From Thermocatellispora tengchongensis (lineage in GTDB: Bacteria > Actinomycetota > Actinomycetes > Streptosporangiales > Streptosporangiaceae): a stretch of 50,380 nt of DNA. Position 1 is the first letter of the stretch. Each line of letters opens with the position of its first letter. The notes below the pieces were generated by a model that was not told the DNA's origin, made no database searches, and worked only from the letters and a program-made list of their open reading frames with translations. The position numbers and the translations under genes are program-made. Shown here piece after piece: positions 34,950 through 43,555 of this stretch. The stretch spans positions 176,496 through 226,875 of the forward strand of contig NZ_JACHGN010000002.1 of assembly GCF_014202315.1 (NCBI RefSeq), given 5' to 3'.

Positions 34950-37030
34950 CGGCCGCGCGGTTCGCGGTCGCGGCGCTGCTCGCGGGCGCGGCGGGCTGGG
35001 CCTTCCACCGGGTGTTCGACGCGCGGGCGCTGGTGCTGGTCGTGGCGGTGGCCGCCACGGTGCCCGTGCTGGTCGCCGCGCTGCTCCGCTCGCGCCCGCT
35101 GTGGCTGGCGCTGCTGGCCGGCCTGCCGCTGTGGTGCGCGGGCGCGGCCCTGGCCGTCTACGGCACGGTGGCGCCCGCCGTACTGGCCCGCATCCCCGCC
35201 GACCTCGCCAACTCCTGGCAGGCCCTGCTCGGCACGCTGCTGCCCGCCCCCGCCGAGCCCCGGCTGCTGATCCTGGTCTACACGCTGGTGTGGCTGGCCG
35301 CCGTGACCGGCGCCGAGCTGGTGGGGCGCTCGCGCACCCGCGCGGCCCCCGCACTGCCCGCGATCATCGTGTTCGGGATCGCGGTGCTGCTCGGCGTGGG
35401 CGGGACCGGCTCCAACCTGCCCGTCGCCGCCGTGCTGCTCGCCCTGACCGCGCTGCTGTCGCTGCTCGGCGACCGGCTTCCCGCGTTGTGGCTGGCGGCG
35501 GGCGTACCGGCGGTGGGCGCGCTGGCCGCGCTGGCGATGCTGGCCGGGCCGCTGCTGCCGCTGGCCCGCGAGCCGTACGACCCGAGGGCCGACGCCGTGC
35601 CGCCCCAGCCGGTGCGCTTCGACGCGGTCAGCCCGCTGGACCGGATCTCGGCCTGGCTGCGGCGGCCGGAGACCGAGCTGTTCACCGTGCGCTCGCGGAC
35701 CCCGCTGAACTGGCGGCTGGCCGTGCTCGACCGCTACGACGGCGTGCGCTGGACCTCCTCGGCCAGGTTCGTGCCGACCGGGGGCCGGGTCCCGCCGGGG
35801 GAGCGCACCGGCAAGGCGTACGACGTGGAGCAGACCGTCACCGTCAAGGCGCTGCGCGACCGCTGGCTGCCCGCGGCCGAGCGGCCCACCTGGGTCAGCG
35901 GCCTGACCGGCGTGGTCACCGACCCCGACAGCGGCGCCCTGGTCGCGGGCGCGAAGACCAGCCAGGGCCTGACCTACCGGGTCACCTCCCGGATCGAGCA
36001 GCCGACCAAGGAGGAGCTGCGCGCGGCCACGCCGTCGGGCGACGCCGCGCTGCTGCACGTCCCGGCGGGCCGGTACGAGCAGGAGTTCCGCAGGCTGGCC
36101 CAGCAGGCGACGCGCGGGGCGACGCTGCCGTACCGGCAGGCGGAGATGCTGGAGGAGTTCCTGCGCGGCTCGGCCAGGTACGACATCACCGCCCCGCCCG
36201 GCCACTCGCTGCCCAGCCTGGACTTCTTCCTGCGCGAGACCCGGCGCGGCACCTCCGAGCAGTTCGCCGCCACCTTCGCGCTCATGGCCCGCACCCTCGG
36301 CCTGCCCACCCGGGTCGTGGTCGGATTCCGCCCCGGCACGCAGGAGGGCGGCGTCTACAAGGTCACGACCGGCGACGTGATCGCCTGGGCCGAGGTCCGC
36401 TTCGCCGGGCTCGGCTGGCTGGCCTTCGACCCCACCCCGCCGCGCAGCGGCGAGCAGAGCCGCCACGACGTGCCCTCGGCGGTGGAGAAGGAACGCCGGC
36501 GGCTGGACCAGGAACTCGGCGAGGTCACCGCCGACAAGCCCCGCCCCAGCACCAAGCCCACGCGGCGGCCGGACAGCGCGCCCGAGGAGGCGGGCCTGCC
36601 CGGCTGGGCCCTGGCCGTGCTCGCCGTGGCCGCGCTCGCGCTCGCGTACGTCGCGCTGGCGCTGCTGCTGCCCTGGTGGCGCCGCCGCGCCCGGCGCAAC
36701 GCCGGCGACGCCGGGCTCCGCGTGGCCGGGGCCTGGCGGCAGACCTGCGACGACCTCGGCCTGACCGGCGAGGACGCGCTCACCGCCCAGGAGGTCGTAC
36801 GCCACGGCGACGAGACCCACGGCGCCGACGTGGCCGCCCACCTCGCCCCCTTGGCCGACATCACCAACTTCGCCCGCTACGCCCCCGACGGGGCAGGCCC
36901 TCACGACGCGGAGGAGGCGTGGCGCCGCAGCGACGCCGTCCACACCCTGCTCCGCCGCCGCACCCCACCCCTACGCCGCCTGACCCGCCGCCTCCACCCC
37001 CGCACCCTCATCCCACCCCGCCCCCGCTAG
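34946..37030 (+). CDS. TgpA-type transglutaminase-like membrane protein
   Basis: 694 residues. The first about 215 residues hold six or more membrane helices, then an extracytoplasmic region leading to a transglutaminase-like domain with catalytic Cys replaced: the segment RRGTSEQFAATFALMARTLGLPTRVVVGF is the usual G-x-C-E/D-x-F/H-A region, but Ser-Glu-Gln stands where Cys is expected (GTSEQFA). His in VIAWAEVRFAGLGW is also changed to Ala (normally HAWVEV), and FDPTPP is kept. A further membrane segment (VLAVAALALAYVALALLLPWW) precedes a cytoplasmic DUF4129-like tail. The missing Cys and His suggest that protease/transglutaminase activity is lost. Coupled to DUF58 by overlap. Confidence 0.85.
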   Translation: MTAARFAVAALLAGAAGWAFHRVFDARALVLVVAVAATVPVLVAALLRSRPLWLALLAGLPLWCAGAALAVYGTVAPAVLARIPADLANSWQALLGTLLPAPAEPRLLILVYTLVWLAAVTGAELVGRSRTRAAPALPAIIVFGIAVLLGVGGTGSNLPVAAVLLALTALLSLLGDRLPALWLAAGVPAVGALAALAMLAGPLLPLAREPYDPRADAVPPQPVRFDAVSPLDRISAWLRRPETELFTVRSRTPLNWRLAVLDRYDGVRWTSSARFVPTGGRVPPGERTGKAYDVEQTVTVKALRDRWLPAAERPTWVSGLTGVVTDPDSGALVAGAKTSQGLTYRVTSRIEQPTKEELRAATPSGDAALLHVPAGRYEQEFRRLAQQATRGATLPYRQAEMLEEFLRGSARYDITAPPGHSLPSLDFFLRETRRGTSEQFAATFALMARTLGLPTRVVVGFRPGTQEGGVYKVTTGDVIAWAEVRFAGLGWLAFDPTPPRSGEQSRHDVPSAVEKERRRLDQELGEVTADKPRPSTKPTRRPDSAPEEAGLPGWALAVLAVAALALAYVALALLLPWWRRRARRNAGDAGLRVAGAWRQTCDDLGLTGEDALTAQEVVRHGDETHGADVAAHLAPLADITNFARYAPDGAGPHDAEEAWRRSDAVHTLLRRRTPPLRRLTRRLHPRTLIPPRPR

Positions 37031-37270
37031 GCCGGGGACCAGTGGGGCGGTGGCGCGCCGTCCCACTCCCCCCGCGCTGAGGCGGGGGTGGGTGTTGCGT
37101 GCCCGCCCTGCTCCTGCGCTCCTGATGCGGGGGCCGGTGGCGTGTGCGTTCCACCCCGCCGCCTCGCCCCACATCGCCCCGGTGCGGGCGGGGCCCGTCT
37201 CACCGTGCTCCGGCTAGGGCGGGGCCGGAGGGCCGGTGGTGGGCCGTCCCGCTCCGCCCGTGCTGGGGGC
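37026..37270. repeat. Three degenerate about 93-bp repeats between convergent genes
   Basis: Similar units begin at 37026 (GCTAGGCCGGGGACC), 37118 (GCTCCTGATGCGGGGG) and 37213 (GCTAGGGCGGGGCCGG). Each continues with a GGGCCGGTGG-like and a CCGTCCCxCTCC-like block. The first copy includes the TgpA stop codon. Each can form GC-rich imperfect hairpins, for example 37062-37092. They fill the gap between convergent TgpA and kinase genes and may act as bidirectional terminators. Confidence 0.55.
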
Positions 37271-37276
37271 ACGCGG

Positions 37277-39085
37277 TCAGTGGGCGACGGCGCCGCGGAT
37301 GCAGGCCGGGCGGGACCAGGCGGTGGTGGACTTCTCGCCGATGCTGAGCGGCACCCCGACCACGAAGCAGTAGCCGGTCTTTGGGCGCAGGCCGACCACG
37401 GTCGCGCTGGTGGCGCCGCGTTCCAGAACCGTCGTCTGCTGGCCGTCGGCGGGTTCGCGCTGCAGGATCAGCGGGTAGCGCCGGGCCGCCGCGGGCAGTT
37501 GCCAGCGCAGCGTGACCGTGGTCCCGTTGTCGGCCACCGCGCGCACCCGGCGCGGGGTGAGCGCGCGTACGGCGGCCGGATCCACCGACTCGCTCGGCCG
37601 GGCGGCCTCGCTGGTGGCGGCCGTCGCGGTCGGGCCGGGGTCACCGGTGGACGCGGTGGCGCCCGAGCCGCCCTGCCCGGCGACGAACACGGCCACGCCG
37701 ATGCCCGCCCCGGCCAGGCCGGCCACGGCCATGCCCACGACGAGGTGCAGCCGGAACCGCGACTGCCGCGCCGACCGGGCCGCGGCCCGTGTCCCCTCGG
37801 CCCGTCCCGGTCCCGTCACCGCATCGGCGGGCGAACGGCCCGGCCCGGCGTCCGTGCGGGGCCGCGCCGGCACCCGCGGGGTCGCCTGCGGGTCGGGCCC
37901 GCCGCCCGGGGCGTACGCCGGGGCATGCGCCCCGCCGGGTTCGTACGCCGGAGCCTGTGCGCCGCCGTCCGCTCCGTACGCCGGGGCGGCGTGCGCGTTG
38001 CCGCCCTGGCCGTACGGCTGCGCCGGGGCCTGCGGGCCACCGGCCGGGGCGTACGCCGGGGCCTGGCCGCCGGGGGCCCAGGGGGACGGCGGTGGCGGGG
38101 CGGGTGGGGCGGGCGGGGGCGCCGGGAAGGGCGCGGGCACGGCGACGGGGCCGCCGTCGAGTGTCGGGCGGCCGTCGAAGGGTGGGGGCGCGGCGGGGGA
38201 GCGGTGGCCGTCGGCGACGGGCGGGTTGCCGGGGCCGCCGATCAGGTCGGTGGCCGGGAGGCCCAGCTCGATCTGCAGGGCCTGGAGGTGCCGGGCGAAC
38301 TCCCGCGCCGTCGCGTACCGCTCGGCCGGCTCCTTGGCCATCGCGCGCAGGATCGCCTCGGCCACGCCGGGAGGCACGTCGCCGCGGCCGATGGGCGGCG
38401 GCGGGCGGCTGAGCACGCGCAGCATCAGCGGTGCGATCGACGGGTCGCTCGGGTCGTGGAAGGCGGGCTGGCCCGCGAGCAGGTGGTAGAGCGTGGACCC
38501 GAGGGAGTAGATGTCGGAGGGGACGCTGTGCTGCTGCCCGCGCAGGATCTCGGGCGCGGCGTGCAGCGGCGTGAAGGCGTGCGATGAGGCCGACACCTCG
38601 GCCATGTCCACGACCCGCGCCACGCCGAAGTCGGCGATGGCCGGCTCGCCGTACTTGGAGATCAGGATGTTCTGCGGCTTGATGTCGCCGTGCAGCACCC
38701 CCGCCTCGTGCACCGCGGCGAGCGCGCCCGCCAGCTTCACGCCCACGCGCAGCGCGTCGGGCACGGGCAGGGGCCCCTCGCGGGTGAGCCGGTCGCGCAG
38801 CGACCCGCCCTCGAAGAACTCCATCGCGATGTACGGCCGCCCGCTGCGCGTCGTGCCCGTGTCGAAGACCGTGACCACGTTGGGGTGGCCGGTCAGGCGG
38901 CCGGTGAGCTTCAGCTCGCGCTGGAAGTGGCGCAGCGTGCGCTGGTCCACCCGGTCCACGGAGAGCACCTTCAGCGCCACCTGGCGGTCCAGGCGCTCCT
39001 GGTAGGCGCGGTACACCACGGCGAAGCCGCCCTGCCCGGCCTGGTCCAGGACGTGGTAGCCCGCGACCTCCTCCACTGGCTGCAC
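37277..39085 (-). CDS. Ser/Thr protein kinase with extracellular FN3 domain
   Basis: 602 residues from GTG 39085 (GGGGAGA upstream). The kinase domain has a glycine loop GQGGFAVVY (17-25), catalytic Lys39 in VALKVL, LHGDIKPQNIL with Asp134, and ADFG (151-154). The usual HRD is HGD (Arg replaced by Gly133), a non-RD kinase, so activation-loop control may differ from PknB. After the kinase comes a Pro/Ala/Gly-rich juxtamembrane stretch (about 295-420, APAYAPAGG-type repeats), one membrane helix (HLVVGMAVAGLAGAGIGVAVF) and an extracellular FN3-like domain (VTLRWQLP... VGLRPKTGYCFVV). Transcribed after the M50 protease gene. Confidence 0.92.
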   Translation of the reverse strand: MQPVEEVAGYHVLDQAGQGGFAVVYRAYQERLDRQVALKVLSVDRVDQRTLRHFQRELKLTGRLTGHPNVVTVFDTGTTRSGRPYIAMEFFEGGSLRDRLTREGPLPVPDALRVGVKLAGALAAVHEAGVLHGDIKPQNILISKYGEPAIADFGVARVVDMAEVSASSHAFTPLHAAPEILRGQQHSVPSDIYSLGSTLYHLLAGQPAFHDPSDPSIAPLMLRVLSRPPPPIGRGDVPPGVAEAILRAMAKEPAERYATAREFARHLQALQIELGLPATDLIGGPGNPPVADGHRSPAAPPPFDGRPTLDGGPVAVPAPFPAPPPAPPAPPPPSPWAPGGQAPAYAPAGGPQAPAQPYGQGGNAHAAPAYGADGGAQAPAYEPGGAHAPAYAPGGGPDPQATPRVPARPRTDAGPGRSPADAVTGPGRAEGTRAAARSARQSRFRLHLVVGMAVAGLAGAGIGVAVFVAGQGGSGATASTGDPGPTATAATSEAARPSESVDPAAVRALTPRRVRAVADNGTTVTLRWQLPAAARRYPLILQREPADGQQTTVLERGATSATVVGLRPKTGYCFVVGVPLSIGEKSTTAWSRPACIRGAVAH

Positions 39086-39132
39086 GCTGTCGTCTCCCCT
39101 GTGTCCCCGTTCGCCCAGATCTTAGTGGTGTG

Positions 39133-39855
39133 TCAGATGAGATCCAGTGGCCACGGGACCATGAGCACCGTGCCGGCCACCAGCGACGCCCCGGCGACCA
39201 GCAGGAAGAAGAAGATGTAGAACCCGGCGGGCAGGAAGGTCAGCCGGGCGAGCTGGTCGGCGTCGGAGTCGGGGGCGCGGTTGCCGCGCCGCTTGCGCTG
39301 CAGCTCGAAGATCGGGCGTACGCCGCCGAACAGCAGGAACCACACGGCGGCGTGCGCGCACACCGCCTGGAGCTCGTCGGTGGCGAACCACGACAGCGCG
39401 AACACCGCGCCGCCGGTGGCCAGCAGCGAAACCACGCCGAACAGGTTGCGGATCAGCAGCAGCATGCACGCCAGCAGGACCAGCACCAGCCATAACAGGA
39501 TGCGGACGTAGCCCTCGGAGACCAGCCAGGCGCCGCCCAGGCCGAGCAGCGACGGCGCGACGTAGCCCGCCAGCGCGGTGAGGATCATGCCGGGGCCGGT
39601 CGGCTTGCCGCGGGTGAGGGTGACGCCGGAGGTGTCGGAGTGCAGCCGGATGCCCTGCAGCTTGCGCCGGGTCAGCACGGCCATCAGCGCGTGCCCGCCC
39701 TCGTGGGCGATGGTGACGAGGCCCCTGGAGATGTGCCAGGAGGTGGAATACGACACGACCCCCAGGGCCGCCAGCGCCGACAGCAGGATCGCCCACGTCG
39801 GGGGATCCTGCTGGGCCGTGGTCAGGTGGGCCCACACCTCGTTCAGCGACTCCAT
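39133..39855 (-). CDS. M50 family membrane metalloprotease
   Basis: 240 residues from ATG 39855, with several membrane helices. The zinc-binding HEGGH is at residues 51-55 within a helix (VTIAHEGGHALMAVL); the remaining zinc ligand was not identified with confidence. The overall form fits the M50B-like family of actinobacteria. It lies 47 bp upstream of the Ser/Thr kinase gene on the same strand, so the two may be co-transcribed, and 69 bp from a divergent amidohydrolase. The substrate is unknown; site-2 type proteases often cut membrane regulators. Confidence 0.85.
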   Translation of the reverse strand: MESLNEVWAHLTTAQQDPPTWAILLSALAALGVVSYSTSWHISRGLVTIAHEGGHALMAVLTRRKLQGIRLHSDTSGVTLTRGKPTGPGMILTALAGYVAPSLLGLGGAWLVSEGYVRILLWLVLVLLACMLLLIRNLFGVVSLLATGGAVFALSWFATDELQAVCAHAAVWFLLFGGVRPIFELQRKRRGNRAPDSDADQLARLTFLPAGFYIFFFLLVAGASLVAGTVLMVPWPLDLI

Positions 39856-39912
39856 CGGCTCAAGCTTGCCCGAAACCTGACCGTCCCGCGACCTGGAGCG
39901 TACGCGCGCGGT

Positions 39913-39918
39913 TATCGT
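39913..39918 (+). promoter_or_regulatory. Candidate -10 box of leaderless amidohydrolase
   Basis: TATCGT ends 6 nt before ATG 39925 and there is no ribosome binding site, consistent with transcription starting at the ATG. Confidence 0.45.
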
Positions 39919-39924
39919 CGTCGC

Positions 39925-40845
39925 ATGGGGTCGGAACAAGGTTCGGTGCTCAGGGAGGACGCCCAGGTCAGGGAGTGGTGTGCCGGGCTCGGGCTGCCGG
40001 GCCTGGCCGACGCGCACGTGCACTTCCTGCCCGAGCGGATGGAGCGCCGGGTGTGGCACCACTTCACGCACGGCGGGCCGCTGATCGGCGACGGCTGGCC
40101 GATCACGTACCGCTGGCCGGTGGAGCGGCGCGTGGCGCGGCTGGCCGAGATGGGCGTGCGGGCCTTCCCCGCCCTGGCGTACGCGCACCGGCCGGACATG
40201 GCGGAGAGCCTGAACGAGTGGACCCTGGACTTCGCCCGCCGGACGCCCGGCTGCCTGCCCTCGGCGACCTTCTACCCCGAGCCCGGGGTGGCGGCGTACG
40301 TGCGCCGCGCGCTGGAGGAGGGCGCGGTGATCTTCAAGGTGCACCTCCAGGTCGGCGCGTTCGACCCGCGCGAGGAGGAGCTGGACGAGGTGTGGGGCCT
40401 GCTCGCCGAGGCCGGGGTGCCGGTCGTGGTGCACGCCGGCTCGATGCCGGTCCCCGGGCGCTGCACCGGCCCGGTGCCGATCGGCGAGGTGCTGGCCCGC
40501 CACCCCCGCCTCGCCGCGGTGATCGCGCACATGGGCATGCCGGAGTACGCGGAGTTCCTGGCCATGGCGCGCGGCTTCGAGCGGGTGCGCCTGGACACCA
40601 CCATGGCCTTCACCGACTTCGCCGCCGCCGTCGCGCCGTTCCCGGAGCCGCTGCTGCCCCTGCTGCGTGATCTCGGCCTGGAGGGGAAGGTGCTGCTCGG
40701 CAGCGACTTCCCGACCATCCCCCATCCGTACGCCCACCAGTTGCACGCCCTGGAGCGGCTGGGCCTGGGCGAGGACTGGCTGCGGGCGGTCTGCTGGGGA
40801 AATGCCGCAGAGCTGTTCGGATCGGACGTCCTGGCTAAACTCTGA
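39925..40845 (+). CDS. Amidohydrolase family protein (metal-dependent, TIM-barrel)
   Basis: 306 residues. Metal-site motifs are ordered as in the amidohydrolase_2 (ACMSD-like) group: DAHVHFLPE near residue 30, Lys in VIFKVHLQ, His in VVVHAGS, AAVIAHMG, and the catalytic Asp in LLGSDFPTIPHP near the C-terminus. These enzymes hydrolyse or decarboxylate cyclic or amide substrates in the cytoplasm. A single-gene transcript is likely; the CorA gene follows after 77 bp on the same strand. The substrate is unknown. Confidence 0.88.
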   Translation: MGSEQGSVLREDAQVREWCAGLGLPGLADAHVHFLPERMERRVWHHFTHGGPLIGDGWPITYRWPVERRVARLAEMGVRAFPALAYAHRPDMAESLNEWTLDFARRTPGCLPSATFYPEPGVAAYVRRALEEGAVIFKVHLQVGAFDPREEELDEVWGLLAEAGVPVVVHAGSMPVPGRCTGPVPIGEVLARHPRLAAVIAHMGMPEYAEFLAMARGFERVRLDTTMAFTDFAAAVAPFPEPLLPLLRDLGLEGKVLLGSDFPTIPHPYAHQLHALERLGLGEDWLRAVCWGNAAELFGSDVLAKL

Positions 40846-40922
40846 CCGGGTGCGAGGCGACGGGCACGGGTGGGCACGGCGGATACGACGGGCACAGCGG
40901 GCACGACGGAAGGGGGCGTGGC

Positions 40923-42059
40923 GTGGCGGAGCGGCGCGGCGTACGGTCCTTCCTGCGGGGCGGCGGGCGCAACGACGTGCGGCGCGAGGCGCCCGAGCGG
41001 TCCATGGACCCGCGCGCCGAGGAGCTGGGCCCGATCCAGCCGAGTGTGATCGACAACGCCCTGTACGTCGACGGCCGCCGCGTGGCCACCCCCGCCTCGC
41101 TCGCCGACGCGTTCGAGAGCCTGAAGAACACCCCGGGCAGCATGGCCTGGATCGGCCTGTACCGCCCGAAGGACTGGGAGATCGCGAAGGTCGCCGAGGA
41201 GTTCGGGCTGCACGACCTGGCCGTCGAGGACGCGATCGTGGCCCACCAGCGGCCCAAGGCCGACCGCTACGGCGAGACCCTGTTCGTCGTGCTGCGCGCG
41301 GCCCGCTACCTCGACGAGACCGAAGAGGTCGACTTCGGCGAGCTGCACATCTTCCTCGGCCCCAACTTCGTCATCACCGTCCGGCACAGCGAGGCGCCCG
41401 ACCTGTCCACGGTGCGCCGCCGCATGGAGTCCGACCCGGAGCTGCTGCGCCAGGGGCCCCAGGCGGTGCTGTACGCGATCCTGGACGCGATCGTCGATGG
41501 CTACGCCCCGGTGGTCTCCGGCCTGCAGAACGACATCGACGAGATCGAGGTGCAGGTCTTCAGCGGCGACCCGGCGGTGTCGCGGCGCATCTACGAGCTG
41601 TCCCGCGAGGTGATCGAGTTCCAGCGGGCCACCCGCCCGCTCCTCGGCATGATCGACGGCTTCATCGCGGGGTCGGCGAAGTACGGCGTGGACGAGGAGC
41701 TGGAGAGCTACCTCCGCGACGTCGCCGACCACGCGATCACCGTGGTGGAGCGGGTGGGCGGGTTCCGCCAGATGCTGCAGGACATCCTCGTGGTGAACTC
41801 GACCCTGGTCGGGCAGGCGCAGAACGAGGAGGTCCGCAAGATCACCGAGGCCAGCTACGCGCAGAGCGAGGAGGTCAAGAAGATCTCCGCGTGGGCGGCC
41901 ATCCTGTTCGCCCCGACCCTGGTCGGCACGATCTACGGGATGAACTTCGACCACATGCCCGAGCTGCACTGGGCGCTGGGCTACCCGCTCGCGCTGGTGC
42001 TGATGGGCCTGGTCTGCGTGACCCTGTACGTGGTGTTCAAGCGCCGCGACTGGCTCTGA
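40923..42059 (+). CDS. corA: CorA family magnesium/cobalt channel
   Basis: 378 residues from GTG 40923, with GGAAGGGGG 6 nt upstream. A large cytoplasmic domain (RPKDWEIAKVAEEFGLHDLAVEDAI) leads into the long helix and two C-terminal membrane segments. The pore signature is intact: IYGMNFDHMPELHW. It mediates uptake of Mg2+ as a homopentamer. The upstream 55 bp has several GGGCACG repeats, which are not a recognisable Mg2+ riboswitch. It ends 3 bp before the convergent MFS gene. Confidence 0.95.
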   Translation: MAERRGVRSFLRGGGRNDVRREAPERSMDPRAEELGPIQPSVIDNALYVDGRRVATPASLADAFESLKNTPGSMAWIGLYRPKDWEIAKVAEEFGLHDLAVEDAIVAHQRPKADRYGETLFVVLRAARYLDETEEVDFGELHIFLGPNFVITVRHSEAPDLSTVRRRMESDPELLRQGPQAVLYAILDAIVDGYAPVVSGLQNDIDEIEVQVFSGDPAVSRRIYELSREVIEFQRATRPLLGMIDGFIAGSAKYGVDEELESYLRDVADHAITVVERVGGFRQMLQDILVVNSTLVGQAQNEEVRKITEASYAQSEEVKKISAWAAILFAPTLVGTIYGMNFDHMPELHWALGYPLALVLMGLVCVTLYVVFKRRDWL

Positions 42060-42062
42060 CGG

Positions 42063-43472
42063 CTACGCGTCCGCCAGGGCCGGCTCGGGGGCGGCGGCAC
42101 GGGCGTACCGGGCGAATCCGGCGGCGAAGAGGGCGGCCACGAGCGCGCCGGCGGCGGCCACGGCGAGGCTGACCTCGTAACCGGTGACCGAGGGGACGGC
42201 GCTGCCGGCGGGGGTGTGCGCGGCCAGGATCGCGGCGAGGACCGCGCCGCACATGCTGCCGCCGACGACCCGCATCAGGGAGTTCACGCCGCTGGCCACC
42301 GCGGTCTTGGCCGGCTCGACGTGCTGGACGGCCATGGTGCCGAGCGCGGCGTAGGCGGCGCCGATGCCGATGCCGAGCAGCGTGGTGGCGGCGTACATGT
42401 CGAACTCGCCGCGGTGGAAGGCCAGCAGCCACAGGTCGGCGGCCCCGACGACGAGCGATCCGGTCGCCACGAGCGTGGGCGCGCTCAGCCGGCGCATCAT
42501 GCGCCCGGCGAACAGTGAGATGACCAGCATGAGCATGGTGGTGGGCAGCAGGTAGACGCCGACCTGGAGCGTGGTGCTGCCTTGGCTCTGCGCGAACCCC
42601 GACATGGTCGTCATGCTGAGGAACAGGGTGAAGCCGAGGATCAGCCCCGATCCGGTGGCGCCGAGGGTGCCGCGGTGGGTGAGCATGGGGATCTCGATCA
42701 GCGGTTCGGCGACGCGCCGCTCCACGGCGACCCAGATCACGGCGATCACCGCCGAGAGGGCGAACAGGCCGAGCACGGCCGGCGAGGTCCAGCCCCACGA
42801 GCCGCCCTGGCTGATGGCGAGCAGCAGCGCGGTCAGGGCGAGGGTGAGCAGGATGGTGCCGGGCAGGTCGGGCCGCCCGCCGGGGGCGGGGGCGGGCTCG
42901 CGCACCAGGAGCGCGACGACCACGGTGATGACCAGCGCGACGGCCCCGGTGACCCAGAAGACCGCACGGTAACCGCCGGCGACCCCGGCCAGTATCATTC
43001 CTCCACCGCTGCCGAACCCCAGCGTGGCGCTCAGCACCCCGATGCCGGTCGCGAGCTGGTGGCGGGGGAGCGCCTCCCGGGCGAGCCCGATCGACAGCGG
43101 GATGAGCGCGGCTGAGAATCCCTGGAGCACGCGGGCGGTGAGGAGGCCGGGCAACGTGGTGGACACGCCGCCGATGACCGAGCCGATCACGAGGAGCCCG
43201 AGCGCGATGAGGACGACGCGGCGGCGGCCGTACATGTCGCCGAAGCGCGACAACAGCGGGGTGGCCACCGCTCCGACGAGCAGGCTCGCGGTGAACGCCC
43301 AGGTCGCGGCGCCTACCGAGGTGCCGAGCGCCTCGGGCAGGGTCGGCAGCAGAGGAACCATCGCACTCTGCTGCAGCGCGGCGGTGGCGGAGGCCACTGC
43401 GAGCGGTACCACCACCAGCCACGGGTTGCGGACCTTCGCCGCGGGCCGTTCCGGTGAGACGGTGAGCTGCAT
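42063..43472 (-). CDS. MFS multidrug exporter, DHA2-like
   Basis: 469 residues, about 14 membrane segments. N-terminal helix LQQSAMVPLLPTLPEAL, motif A SRFGDMYGRRRVV, and a motif C-like GFGSGGGMILAG. It is divergent from a MarR gene with two palindromic operators in between, one of them set between the -35 and -10 of its own promoter, so repression by MarR and induction by a drug-like ligand is expected. AAGGA is about 10 nt upstream of ATG 43472. The substrate is unknown. Confidence 0.9.
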   Translation of the reverse strand: MQLTVSPERPAAKVRNPWLVVVPLAVASATAALQQSAMVPLLPTLPEALGTSVGAATWAFTASLLVGAVATPLLSRFGDMYGRRRVVLIALGLLVIGSVIGGVSTTLPGLLTARVLQGFSAALIPLSIGLAREALPRHQLATGIGVLSATLGFGSGGGMILAGVAGGYRAVFWVTGAVALVITVVVALLVREPAPAPGGRPDLPGTILLTLALTALLLAISQGGSWGWTSPAVLGLFALSAVIAVIWVAVERRVAEPLIEIPMLTHRGTLGATGSGLILGFTLFLSMTTMSGFAQSQGSTTLQVGVYLLPTTMLMLVISLFAGRMMRRLSAPTLVATGSLVVGAADLWLLAFHRGEFDMYAATTLLGIGIGAAYAALGTMAVQHVEPAKTAVASGVNSLMRVVGGSMCGAVLAAILAAHTPAGSAVPSVTGYEVSLAVAAAGALVAALFAAGFARYARAAAPEPALADA

Positions 43473-43484
43473 GAGGAGGTTCCT

Positions 43485-43499
43485 TATGTAACTTAGGTA
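43485..43499. promoter_or_regulatory. MarR operator, imperfect copy
   Basis: TATGTAACTTAGGTA matches the perfect palindrome at 43530-43544 in 13 of 15 positions. It lies in the leader of the minus-strand MFS gene. Confidence 0.65.
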
Positions 43500-43521
43500 G
43501 GTAACCTTGCAGGAGACGACG

Positions 43522-43549
43522 ATACTACATACCTAACTTAGGTAGGCAA
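43522..43549 (-). promoter_or_regulatory. MFS gene promoter overlapped by MarR operator
   Basis: On the minus strand -35 TTGCCT (43549-43544) and -10 TAGTAT (43527-43522) are separated by 16 bp. The perfect palindrome TACCTAACTTAGGTA (43530-43544) fills the spacer, so a bound MarR dimer would exclude RNA polymerase. Confidence 0.7.
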
Positions 43550-43555
43550 GAGGTT

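Noticed and set aside
40858-40922. Mg2+ riboswitch upstream of corA
   Set aside because: The stretch is only about 65 bp of GGGCACG-like repeats with no M-box-like helices or conserved loops visible.
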